Source of the DNA: Marinobacter sp.
GTDB lineage: Bacteria > Pseudomonadota > Gammaproteobacteria > Pseudomonadales > Oleiphilaceae
DNA: 64,000 nucleotides
Direction of reading: 5' to 3'
Assembly: GCA_014359475.1 (NCBI GenBank)
Contig: JACIZI010000020.1
Location: 1 to 64,000 of the forward strand
Position 1 is the stretch's first letter. Each line of letters opens with the position of its first letter. The notes below the pieces were generated by a model that saw only the letters and a program-made list of their open reading frames with translations, had not been told where the DNA came from and ran no database searches. Both the position numbers and the translations under genes were made by a program. Of the stretch, positions 41,921-52,694 are shown piece after piece.

Positions 41921-43991
41921 AGTCGGAAACCACCGACGCGCCTTTGTTGGTGGATTCTTTCAGCAGGGCGGTGTAATCCGTCGCCGGGGGCGGTGCATCC
42001 GCATCGGCGTTTTGCCTCTGCCCCGTCTCCGCCGGCGCCCCCTCATCCTTGCCAACACCCTCGGGGGTCACGGTCCCGGGCGCACCCGGTGCCTGGGCCG
42101 CTGCAGGCGTGCCCACACCCGGTGCACCGCCGGTGTTCATGTTCACCATGGGACCCGAAAGGGTGACCCCACTCGGGTCCACCTTGATGAAACTGCCGCC
42201 CGCCTTGAGGGTAATTTCTGCGCCGGTTTCGATGACCACTTTCATACCTGCCTTGTGGTGGATCTCGGTGCCGGCTTCCACCAGTTGGGCCTTGCCCTGC
42301 TGGCTATGGACATTGCCGTTGACGGTGAGGCTGCTGTCGGCTCCGACAGACTCCTTGCGGTCGCCGTCCACGGACAGGTTGTCGTTTGCGCTGACCTGGC
42401 TGACCCGGTTGTTGCCGACGGTCAGGTGATTGTCGTTTTTCACCACTTCCGCCCGGTCGTTTTCGGTGAGCAGGTCCAGGTCTTTCTGGGCGTGAATGTA
42501 GATCTGCTCCTTGCCCGCTTCATCCTCGAAACGCAGTTCGTTGCTGCCTTCGCCCTTGTGGGTTCTGGTTTTCAGGGTGGTGCGGGTTTTGTGTTCCGGC
42601 AGGGCGTAAGGCGGCGTGTTGGCCGCGTGGTGGGTGCGGCCGGTGATGATGGGCTGGTCCGGATCGCCGTCCAGGAAGCTGACGATGACTTCGTGGCCGA
42701 TGCGCGGCAAGGCCATGAATCCGTACTGGCCGCCGGCGGATGCCTGGCTGACCCGCAGCCAGGCGCTGCTGCGCTCGTTGTTTTCTGAATAGCGATCCCA
42801 GGGGAAGCGGACTTTAACTCTGCCGTATTCGTCGCAGTGTATCTCTTCCCCCTCGGGGCCGGTGACAATGGCCATCCGGGGGCCATCCATCACCGGACGG
42901 GCCGGAATGGCCGGTCGCCAGTTCCGGTCAGCCGGCACCGCCTCAAAATGGTTGCCGTAGGTGGTCGCACCCTGTCCGGCATCCTCTTCCAGAGCCTGTG
43001 GCTGAGTGCCGGTGTGCTTCACCCGGGTCAGAAGCCATTCCCGGTTGAGTGCCTGTACCTCGTGTTCTTGCAGTTCCAGGCGGGCACCGGGAACCAGATC
43101 CGGACGATTGGCAGAGCCAACGGCCGTGCTGGCATCGTTGCGTAGCGCGTCCAGCCGGGCATGGGTAAACGGCTTACCGCTGGCATCAGCCTTGAAGCGC
43201 CCCGGGTAGTCGTAGTGCTGGTAATCTTCCCGGTGTTTCACGCCATCCGCGCCGGCTTCATGCATCAGGGCATAGGCGGGATTACGGAATGTATAGTCCT
43301 TCAGGGCAACGGAGCCGACCCGCACCCGTTCCTGATAGGTAAAGCTGGATACACAATCGGCCCGTGTCGTACCGCCGGCCCGGGCGTTATAGGTGATGGG
43401 TTCCAGCACCGGCGCATCCCCATGATGGTCCGCGATCACCAGTCCGGGAGGCTCCTCCCCGTCGGCAGTGCCATGGGCATGCCGGTAGTGCCAGCCCTCT
43501 TCTGCCGCGAGGCGCTCCAGAAATGCCAGGTCGCTTTCCCGGTGCTGGACGCAATATTCCCGTTCTTCCGGCATGCGCTTGAGGTCGAACAGCGTGTCGG
43601 CGATGCCCCGCTCATCGAGCAAGGTACGGACGATATCCTCGGTGGTACTGGTCTGGAAGATGCGGCTGTTGTGCATCAGCCCGAGCCGCCAGAGCGGGGG
43701 CTGTATCACCACCTCGTAAGCAGTACGGCGGTGGCCGGAATCCAGCCGGGCAAATTCGCTGACCACACCATGGAAGCGGCGCAGCGGCTGACCATCCCGG
43801 AACACCAGAAGGTCAACGGGCTGCTCAAGCACTTCGTCCGGTGCGATGGAAGGGTCACGGCTGGCAAGCTGCAGGGTGCCGGAAAAAACAGAAGAGAGGG
43901 ATTCATCCAGCTCAAAGCCGGTCATCGCGAACAGATCCCGGGGGAGCGGACCAATGGTGACGGTAAACTGCAGTCCTGCTGACTGGGGCAT
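41874..43991 (-). CDS. vgrG: T6SS spike protein VgrG
   Basis: The 705-residue spike has a gp27-like N-terminal part (about 1-370, with PLWRLGLMHNSRIFQ), the gp5 OB-fold near 400-470 ([30 protein letters not shown]) and then the gp5 beta-helix repeats. Its VgrG C-terminal region has [18 protein letters not shown] and LKAGGSFIKVDPSGV. A Pro/Ala/Gly linker leads to the tail CEYDENGRCTLHQHA. No toxin domain is fused to it, so cargo is likely the DUF4123-linked effector. No other T6SS structural gene is in the window. Confidence 0.95.
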   Translation of the reverse strand: MPQSAGLQFTVTIGPLPRDLFAMTGFELDESLSSVFSGTLQLASRDPSIAPDEVLEQPVDLLVFRDGQPLRRFHGVVSEFARLDSGHRRTAYEVVIQPPLWRLGLMHNSRIFQTSTTEDIVRTLLDERGIADTLFDLKRMPEEREYCVQHRESDLAFLERLAAEEGWHYRHAHGTADGEEPPGLVIADHHGDAPVLEPITYNARAGGTTRADCVSSFTYQERVRVGSVALKDYTFRNPAYALMHEAGADGVKHREDYQHYDYPGRFKADASGKPFTHARLDALRNDASTAVGSANRPDLVPGARLELQEHEVQALNREWLLTRVKHTGTQPQALEEDAGQGATTYGNHFEAVPADRNWRPAIPARPVMDGPRMAIVTGPEGEEIHCDEYGRVKVRFPWDRYSENNERSSAWLRVSQASAGGQYGFMALPRIGHEVIVSFLDGDPDQPIITGRTHHAANTPPYALPEHKTRTTLKTRTHKGEGSNELRFEDEAGKEQIYIHAQKDLDLLTENDRAEVVKNDNHLTVGNNRVSQVSANDNLSVDGDRKESVGADSSLTVNGNVHSQQGKAQLVEAGTEIHHKAGMKVVIETGAEITLKAGGSFIKVDPSGVTLSGPMVNMNTGGAPGVGTPAAAQAPGAPGTVTPEGVGKDEGAPAETGQRQNADADAPPPATDYTALLKESTNKGASVVSDCEYDENGRCTLHQHA

Positions 43992-44052
43992 ACACTTCTT
44001 CCCTGAAGATAATGGCGTTTTCTGGCACGATCTGTGTGCCCGGCTGCGGACA

Positions 44053-44080
44053 ATTATAGACGTTCTTCAGGGAACTTTAA
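44053..44080 (-). promoter_or_regulatory. Candidate promoter of the vgrG cassette
   Basis: On the minus strand a perfect -10 TATAAT (44058-44053) lies 16 nt after TTAAAG (44080-44075), a weak -35. It is 60 nt upstream of the vgrG start, in the gap behind cpdA. Confidence 0.55.
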
Positions 44081-44114
44081 CAGCTCCGGGATGCCGTCCG
44101 TATCATTGTGTGGC

Positions 44115-44921
44115 TCAGTACCCGTTACTGCCGGTCTCCAGATCAAAGATGTAATCTTCAGCACGGACCACCTCGGAGTCAAACCGGCCATCCGGGTACA
44201 GGGTCAGCCAGCGATACCCCGGTGCCTGATCCTCGACGGAGAACTTTCGTGAACCCCGCTCGAACTGGATACAGGTGGAGGGTGACGCCATCAGCGCAAC
44301 GCCGTTGCGTTCGGTATCCAGCGCCTGATGGACATGGCCCCAGAGTACAATTTTCACCTGCGGGAAGCGCTCGATGAGCTGCCAGAACTCCTCGCGATTA
44401 CGCAACCCGATATCCGACATCCACTCACAGCCGATATCTACCGGGTGATGATGCAGGGAAACGATCGCGGACCGGTCCGGGTTGGCAGCCAGGGTCTGCT
44501 CCAGGAACGCCAGCTCGTCCTCAGCGAGAGCCCCGTGCACCTTGCCAGGCACCGAGCTGTCCAGCATCAGAATCTGCCAGTTATCGCGGATGATGTGCTT
44601 CCGGTCGGCATCATGCTCACGGGCGATCTGCTGCAACAGGGCAGCATCATCGTGATTACCCGCGATCCAGTATGAGGGACACTGAAAGGCCTTGATCCGC
44701 TCGCCAAATACCCGGTAAGCCTGCTCCGAGGCATCCTGGGTTATATCGCCGGTGGCCAGCACCAGGTCCGGCTGGCCATGGGTCTGCAATACCTTGTCGA
44801 TGACCGCATCGAGACTGTCCCTGGTTGTAACACCCAGCAGGGCGCCTGCCGGGTCGGCCATCAGGTGGGGATCTGTCAGTTGCAACACCCGCACCGGGCG
44901 GGCCTTGTCGTTGGTCATCAC
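44115..44921 (-). CDS. cpdA: 3',5'-cyclic AMP phosphodiesterase
   Basis: The 268-residue metallophosphoesterase hydrolyses cAMP. All class motifs are present: LTDPHL, GDITQD, GNHDD, HHHP and GHVH. The start is GTG 44921 or the adjacent ATG 44918. The order nudF-yqiB-cpdA is the conserved gammaproteobacterial one and supports CpdA over other metallophosphoesterases. Confidence 0.92.
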   Translation of the reverse strand: MMTNDKARPVRVLQLTDPHLMADPAGALLGVTTRDSLDAVIDKVLQTHGQPDLVLATGDITQDASEQAYRVFGERIKAFQCPSYWIAGNHDDAALLQQIAREHDADRKHIIRDNWQILMLDSSVPGKVHGALAEDELAFLEQTLAANPDRSAIVSLHHHPVDIGCEWMSDIGLRNREEFWQLIERFPQVKIVLWGHVHQALDTERNGVALMASPSTCIQFERGSRKFSVEDQAPGYRWLTLYPDGRFDSEVVRAEDYIFDLETGSNGY

Positions 44922-45109
44922 AATTGATCGATTTCCTGCTCGTACACGTTGGCTCTGCTTCAGTGCCTCATTCTTCCAGTTCAGGTGCGACCAAACAGAA
45001 CGGTTCTCACATTTTGCACAATGCTACCAACGGGAATTGCAGGATTCGAAAACTGGCACACACTCTGCCCGCCCGGCAATGACGATATTCCGTCACCCAA
45101 TTGATCTTT

Positions 45110-45601
45110 TCAGGCAGGGTCCACACCTTCCCCGGCGTTCCAGGCGGCGAACTCGGCCGGAAGGTGGCCAAACCGCAGGCAGTAGTCCAGCCATTCAGCA
45201 AGAAAACCGTTCACCTGAACCTTCTCATCGGGGTGGTGCATATAGCGGTTGGGATAGTCATTCACCGGGGCGATCTGACGATCCCGGTAACAGGAAATCA
45301 CTTCTGCCATGGCGGCATCGTGATAGACCCGCACCGTCATCTGCGGGTTATTGAGCCAGCGGCCGGCGTTGTGGACCTGTTCCAGCAACAGGGTCTCGGT
45401 GAATCTGGCGGTCTGCAATACCTTGATACGCACCCGGCCAAGGTAATGGTTCTCCCGGTGCAACTCGATCTCGCTGACCGGCTGGCCATCCACCCGCAGG
45501 CTGCGCATGCGACGCAGACGGTCGTAATTGCCATCACACAGGGCACCCAGACGGCGGAGGTCCGGCACGTAAGGCCGGGACTTCATGGACCACTCAACCA
45601 T
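45110..45601 (-). CDS. yqiB: DUF1249 family protein (YqiB-like)
   Basis: The 163-residue protein has the DUF1249 pattern: an N-terminal YVPDLRRLGALCDGNYDRLRR, then VRVYHDAAMAEVISC and PNRYMHHPDEKVQVNGFLAEWL at the end. Function is unknown. Its start overlaps the nudF stop by 8 nt. The conserved nudF-yqiB-cpdA grouping supports identity. Confidence 0.9.
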   Translation of the reverse strand: MVEWSMKSRPYVPDLRRLGALCDGNYDRLRRMRSLRVDGQPVSEIELHRENHYLGRVRIKVLQTARFTETLLLEQVHNAGRWLNNPQMTVRVYHDAAMAEVISCYRDRQIAPVNDYPNRYMHHPDEKVQVNGFLAEWLDYCLRFGHLPAEFAAWNAGEGVDPA

Positions 45602-46232
45602 GAACTGACCACTCCTGCTGCAAACGCGGGCGATTCAGCTGCAGCCATTGCAGGGCAATAATCGCCGCCGCATTATTGATGCGCCCGTCCCGGATCATCC
45701 CGATGGCCTCATCCGCCGCAAACACATGGGCACGGATGTCTTCATGCTCATGCTCCATGCCAAAAAGCCCGCCGGCGGACTCAGTACTCACACAGCCGGC
45801 ATATAGATGCACCAGCTCCGTGGTACCACCCGGAGACACGAGATAATCACAGATTCTTTCCAGCGGACTGAACATCAGGCCGGCCTCTTCCTGCCCTTCC
45901 CGCTGGGCCACCTCTTCCGGAGATTCACCCTCTTCATTCATGCCCGCCACCAGTTCCAGCAACCAGGGCGACTGATCCCGCCCCAGCGCTCCAGGGCGGA
46001 ACTGTTCAAGCAACACCACCTCATCCCTGGCCGGGTCATAGGGCAACACACAGGTCGCATCGCCCCGCACAAACAACTCCCGGGTAAACTCCGGCATCTC
46101 CCGCCCATCAAACCGCGGATGCGTCAGCCACAGCTTGTCCATACGAAAGAAGCCGTGGAAAACGGTTTCCCGCTTCCGGATGTCCACATCCTGCGCCTTG
46201 AACTGAAACGGCTGTGCTTTTTCCCTGGTCAT
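45594..46232 (-). CDS. nudF: ADP-ribose pyrophosphatase
   Basis: The 212-residue Nudix enzyme splits ADP-ribose into AMP and ribose 5-phosphate. The Nudix box (GMNEEGESPEEVAQREGQEE, extending to AGL) is near residue 97, followed by YVSPGG-like DYLVSPGGTTEL. It lies between thiC and yqiB and overlaps yqiB by 8 nt. Confidence 0.93.
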   Translation of the reverse strand: MTREKAQPFQFKAQDVDIRKRETVFHGFFRMDKLWLTHPRFDGREMPEFTRELFVRGDATCVLPYDPARDEVVLLEQFRPGALGRDQSPWLLELVAGMNEEGESPEEVAQREGQEEAGLMFSPLERICDYLVSPGGTTELVHLYAGCVSTESAGGLFGMEHEHEDIRAHVFAADEAIGMIRDGRINNAAAIIALQWLQLNRPRLQQEWSVHG

Positions 46233-46368
46233 TTTCGATTCTTGATCCGCTTGGTGGTTATCTCAAGAACCTTAGCGGGAGGCTTTGGTTGGTTGCAAGC
46301 GTTTCCTGTTCGGTTTTGTCATGGTGGTTAACGGGCATACGGGCATTTTCAAGCCTGTAAAAAATCAC

Positions 46369-48440
<2,072 letters not shown>

Positions 48441-48604
48441 CGCGAATCTCGTTACGGCCAATCAAAATGATTAACTTCTGCAAGTGTAGAGCCGCGAAGC
48501 GTTTTTGTCCATAATGTCGCCTTCTGTCTGAATACGCTTGCAGAGAGATGCCCACAAGGGCAGGAGAGCACCTGCTCCCGGAGAACGAATTAACAGGAGT
48601 CACC

Positions 48605-49990
48605 ATGAAAAAAACCCTGCTTTCCGGACTGATCGGTCTGTTCGCAGCCCAGCCGGCCCTGGCCATGGATCTGGTCGAAACCTATGAGAAAGCAATCTCC
48701 TACGACTCCGGCATTGCATCCGCCCGGGCACAACTGGCGGCACAACAGGCCGGTATCGACATCAGCCGGAGCAGCCTGCTGCCACAGGTTGGCCTGTTTG
48801 GCGAAGCCGCCGATAATGAGCTCGAAAACAGCGGCCAGGACATTTCCTACCGGGAGTACCGCTATGGCATTGAGCTCACCCAGCCCCTGTTCCGCGCCGA
48901 GGCCTGGTTCCGCTACGATGGCAGCAAATTCCAGAGCAAGGCAGCCCAGGCCCAGTACAACCTGGCCCAGCAGCAATTGATTCTCGATGTGGCCACCGCT
49001 TACTTCAACGTACTGCGGGCCGAGGATGCGCTGACCACCGCACTCGCAACAGAAGCGGCCATTCAGCGTCAGTATGAGCAGGCGCAGGAGCGTTTTGATG
49101 TAGGGCTTATCGCCATTACTGAAGTGTATGAGGCCCGCGCAAGTTATGACGCCGTCAAAAGCCAGCGAATCGCGGCGGAAAGCCAGCTGGATATTGCCCG
49201 CGAACGGCTGGCAAGGCTGACTGGCGAGTACACCAAAGACCTGGACAACCTGACCCAGGCTTTTCCATTAATGCGCCCGGATCCCATGGACCCTTCAGCA
49301 TGGGAGCAAACGGCCGTTGCCCAGAACTGGCAGATCCAGACCGCCATCTACGAACTGAACACCAATGAGGCCAGCCTCAAGACTGCAAAATCCGGCCACC
49401 TGCCGACCCTGGACCTGTCTGCCCGCTGGTCGGACTCGGATATCAGTGACGTGGACGGCCCCGCACAAACCCAACAACTGTCCGGCCCGGGCGCTGACGG
49501 CTCTCAACGGCAAATCGCCCTGACTCTGAACGTGCCCTTGTATATGGGCGGCGGCACCCAGGCCGGCGTGCGTCAGCAGCGGTCACTGGTGGAAGTGGCC
49601 CAGCAATCCCTGGCGACCGTGCGACGTGACGTGCGTGTTAACACACGCAGCCTGTTCCTGACGGTGAATACCAACATCGAAACTGCGTCAGCGCTGGAAC
49701 AGACCATTCTTTCCCGCCGCAGCGCTCTGGATGCTACCCGCGCCGGCTATGAAGTGGGTACCCGTAACATTGTCGAAGTGCTGGATGCCGAGCGCGCCTA
49801 CTATGTAGCACTGCGAGACTACGCGGATGCACGCTATGACTACATCATCAATACATTCAACCTGAAGCTCGCAGCAGGCACTCTGAGCCCGCAGGACCTG
49901 GTAGGTCTGAATGAATGGCTGAGCGCCACGGCTCCGGGCATCGAAGCTCTCGCCAATGAAACAAAAATCATCGACGACCCCACCCGATAA
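48605..49990 (+). CDS. tolC: TolC outer-membrane efflux channel
   Basis: The 461-residue outer-membrane factor forms the exit duct for efflux pumps and type I secretion. A signal peptide ends at AQPALAMDL. Two OEP repeats follow, with RAQLAAQQAGIDISRSSLLPQ in the first and VGTRNIVEVLDAERAYYVA in the second, the classic TolC helix. The start is ATG 48605, with AGGAG 7 nt upstream. Divergent from thiC. Confidence 0.95.
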   Translation: MKKTLLSGLIGLFAAQPALAMDLVETYEKAISYDSGIASARAQLAAQQAGIDISRSSLLPQVGLFGEAADNELENSGQDISYREYRYGIELTQPLFRAEAWFRYDGSKFQSKAAQAQYNLAQQQLILDVATAYFNVLRAEDALTTALATEAAIQRQYEQAQERFDVGLIAITEVYEARASYDAVKSQRIAAESQLDIARERLARLTGEYTKDLDNLTQAFPLMRPDPMDPSAWEQTAVAQNWQIQTAIYELNTNEASLKTAKSGHLPTLDLSARWSDSDISDVDGPAQTQQLSGPGADGSQRQIALTLNVPLYMGGGTQAGVRQQRSLVEVAQQSLATVRRDVRVNTRSLFLTVNTNIETASALEQTILSRRSALDATRAGYEVGTRNIVEVLDAERAYYVALRDYADARYDYIINTFNLKLAAGTLSPQDLVGLNEWLSATAPGIEALANETKIIDDPTR

Positions 49991-50000
49991 ATCCGGCAAC

Positions 50001-50028
50001 CTGAAACCGGGCGCCTGTCCGGTTTCAG
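50001..50028. terminator. Hairpin between convergent tolC and waaA
   Basis: A perfect 10-bp stem CTGAAACCGG/CCGGTTTCAG (50001-50010 with 50019-50028) lies at the join of two convergent genes and overlaps the waaA stop. It lacks a strong T-run, so its terminator role is uncertain. Confidence 0.5.
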
Positions 50029-51278
50029 ATCCGTTCGATAATCCCTTCCACCACCTTGTCCAGCGCACCACGGTTCTTGTTGAGTACCGCCAGCGCCCGC
50101 TGACCGTCCTCCTGCCGAATGTCGGGACTGGCAAACAGCACACTCACCCGCTCTGCCAGATCGTCCGGACCATCCACCAGGAAGACTCCCCGGTGCTCCA
50201 GCAGGCGCTGGTAGATGGTTTCAAAGTTGAAAACATGATGCCCGGCGAAGACCGGAATGCCCCAGGCCGCCGGTTCCAGCGGATTGTGACCGCCGCGGGG
50301 AATCAGGGAGCCACCAACAAAGGCCAGATCGCTGGCACCATAGAGCATCATCAGTTCTCCCATGGTATCCCCCAGATAAACCTGCGCTGAATCCGGAGCT
50401 TCCTGCAGGGAACGGCGTGCCAGAGAGTACCCCTCACTGCGAATCATTTCCGCAACGGTCCCGAACCGGTCCGGATGGCGGGGGACAACAATAAGCAACG
50501 CGTCCGGATGCCAATCGAGAATCTGCCGATGGGCTTGCAGAAGCTGCACACACTCTCCGGCATGGGTGCTGCCGGCAATCCACACCGGCCGGTCACCAAG
50601 CCGCTGCCGCAACGCGCTGGCCGCCTGGCGGATGTCATCCGGGATGTCCACATCGAATTTCACGCTTCCGGTTACTTCTACCCGCTGCGGATCCAGTCCG
50701 ATACGACGAAACCGCTCCGCGTCTTTTTCGGCCTGAGCTGCCACCCAGCTGATGCTTTGCATGATGGGTAACACCAATCTGCGAATCCGCTCATACCCCC
50801 GGGCCGATCGCTCAGACAACCGGGCGTTGATCAGAAAGACCGGCACCTTGCGCTTGCGGCTCTGGCGTATCATGTTCGGCCAGATTTCGGTTTCCATGAT
50901 GACCAGAATGCGGGGACGGGTGCGATTGAGAAACCGGCGAATCGAACCGGGGGTATCATAGGGTGCGTAGGCATAGCGTACCCGGTTACCAAACATCTTG
51001 CGGGCCTGAGCGAGACCGGTGTCGGTCATGGCCGTCATCAGAATGGTACCCCCCAGATTACGGGCCAGCAGCCGTCGCACCATGGGCCCGGCGGCAATGG
51101 TTTCTCCCACGGAAACCGCATGCACCCAGATGACCGGGCCGGGCACCGACGGCACATAGCCCAGCCGGTGCTGCCAGTTACGGCGCAGATCCGGAGCCTG
51201 CCTCCCCTGCCACCACAGCCTCAGCAGGATAAGTGGCAGGATCAGACGGATCAGTTGTGAGTAGATAAAGTGCAACAC
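50025..51278 (-). CDS. waaA: Kdo transferase WaaA
   Basis: The 417-residue inner-membrane GT30 enzyme adds Kdo to lipid A precursor. An N-terminal hydrophobic segment anchors it. IWVHAVSVGET and ILVIMETEIWPNM are the acceptor-site motifs, and GGHNPLEPAAWG with HVFNFETIY form the CMP-Kdo site. The start GTG 51278 has GGGAG 6 nt upstream; the much longer frame to 51539 runs into the divergent lpxL promoter region. Divergent from lpxL. Confidence 0.92.
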   Translation of the reverse strand: MLHFIYSQLIRLILPLILLRLWWQGRQAPDLRRNWQHRLGYVPSVPGPVIWVHAVSVGETIAAGPMVRRLLARNLGGTILMTAMTDTGLAQARKMFGNRVRYAYAPYDTPGSIRRFLNRTRPRILVIMETEIWPNMIRQSRKRKVPVFLINARLSERSARGYERIRRLVLPIMQSISWVAAQAEKDAERFRRIGLDPQRVEVTGSVKFDVDIPDDIRQAASALRQRLGDRPVWIAGSTHAGECVQLLQAHRQILDWHPDALLIVVPRHPDRFGTVAEMIRSEGYSLARRSLQEAPDSAQVYLGDTMGELMMLYGASDLAFVGGSLIPRGGHNPLEPAAWGIPVFAGHHVFNFETIYQRLLEHRGVFLVDGPDDLAERVSVLFASPDIRQEDGQRALAVLNKNRGALDKVVEGIIERI

Positions 51279-51361
51279 ACGGGACTCCCGATAAAACAGT
51301 GCGTTATGATAGCGCATGTACAAACCCAGATGCAGCCGGCCAATCAAACCAGGATTTGTTC

Positions 51362-52306
51362 GTGAAGAAGAAGTACCGCAAACAGCCTCGCAACACCGAT
51401 TACCGTGCCTATCGCCATCCCCGCTGGTGGCCCACCTGGGCAGCAATCGGTCTGATCTGGCTGGTTTCCAGACTGCCACTGGGTATGCAGTGGAAACTGG
51501 GCAGGGCCATTGGCGAACTGGCCTATCGGCTGATCCCACGTCGCCGGCACATTACAGAAACCAATATCCGCCTGTGCTTTTCCGAACTGTCAGCAGAAGA
51601 ACAACAGGACCTGGTGCGTCGCACCTTCCATTCCAACGGCATCGGCCTGATGGAAATCGGCCTCGCCTGGTTCCGCAACCCGAAAGATTTTCTGCTGATC
51701 ACCCAGGTGCATGATCTGGAGCATCTGGAGCAAGGACTGGCCCGGGGTAATGGGGTCCTGCTCTTGGGCGGCCATTACAGCACGCTCGATCTGGGCGGTA
51801 GCCTGGTCACCGAATACATCGAGGCGGATGTCATGCAGAGGGACCATAACAACCCCCTCATGAACGCGGTGATGACCCGCGCCCGAGAGCGGCGCTACGG
51901 CACGGCACTGAACAGCAAAAACCTGCGGGGGCTTTTCAAACAGCTGAAAAAAAACCGCACCGTCTGGTACGCCACAGATCAGGATTACGGACGCAAGGGC
52001 ATAGTGTTCGCACCTTTCTTCGGGGTACCCACCGGCTCCATTACCGCCACCTCCCGGATCGCCGAGCGCAGCGGCTGTGCGGTAGTGCCTTTCTCCCATT
52101 TCCGGCGGGAGGGCGAGCCCGGTTATGACATCTATTTCCATCCGCCTCTGGAGAACTTCCCGTCCGGTGATGACATGGCCGATGCAACCCTGGTGAACCA
52201 GACCATTGAGCAGGAAATCCGCAAACATCCGGACCAGTACCTGTGGATGCACCGGCGCTTTAAAACCCGTCCGTCCCGGGATGATCCGGACTTGTACAAG
52301 AGCTGA
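51362..52306 (+). CDS. lpxL: Lipid A late acyltransferase, LpxL/HtrB family
   Basis: The 314-residue membrane enzyme transfers a secondary acyl chain to Kdo-lipid A. An N-terminal hydrophobic anchor is followed by the HX4D catalytic motif (GGHYSTLD) and the ATDQDYG segment (typical DQDYG). The start GTG 51362 has AGGA 7 nt upstream. Divergent from waaA, as expected for two steps of the same pathway. A second paralogue lies at 61963. Confidence 0.92.
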   Translation: MKKKYRKQPRNTDYRAYRHPRWWPTWAAIGLIWLVSRLPLGMQWKLGRAIGELAYRLIPRRRHITETNIRLCFSELSAEEQQDLVRRTFHSNGIGLMEIGLAWFRNPKDFLLITQVHDLEHLEQGLARGNGVLLLGGHYSTLDLGGSLVTEYIEADVMQRDHNNPLMNAVMTRARERRYGTALNSKNLRGLFKQLKKNRTVWYATDQDYGRKGIVFAPFFGVPTGSITATSRIAERSGCAVVPFSHFRREGEPGYDIYFHPPLENFPSGDDMADATLVNQTIEQEIRKHPDQYLWMHRRFKTRPSRDDPDLYKS

Positions 52307-52694
52307 GCATCGCAGACTCGAAGGACCGCAACCCTGCCCCCGGTGGCCTGGCTGCTGACTGACAAGAAGCCGGGTCACTTGCCGCCTCGCGCGCTGCCTG
52401 GGTGACACCGGACACGGACAGCATGGCGATGGGCTGGGCGCACCAACAATTCCGCAAGCACTGGCAACGGTTCCTGGCTGGAGTGAACGTTACATCGCCC
52501 GGAAATTATGCGCTTCCACAGGACCAGTCTGGCAGGCATAGATCGAATTCCTCCTGTGCGCAGTATAACTCATAGCGACAAGTCCCTATAGATGGTAACG
52601 GGTAACCAAGAGATAATTATAGGTTGCTCTCTTTATTGGAATACGCTATTCAGAGCACCAGATCATTGAATGTTAAAAAAGGAACATACCTGAC
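52307..52694. other. Gap between lpxL and the PbgA-like gene without a recognisable gene
   Basis: 388 bp with no conserved frame. The second half is AT-rich. TTGCTC (52624-52629), 17 nt, TATTCA (52647-52652) could be a weak promoter for the next gene. Confidence 0.5.

Noticed and set aside
33388-43991. A complete T6SS gene cluster
   Set aside because: Only vgrG, DUF4123, effector and lipoprotein genes are present; no tssA-M, hcp or clpV in the window.
52307-52694. A small gene or structured RNA in the gap
   Set aside because: No conserved frame, ribosome site or convincing hairpin was seen.
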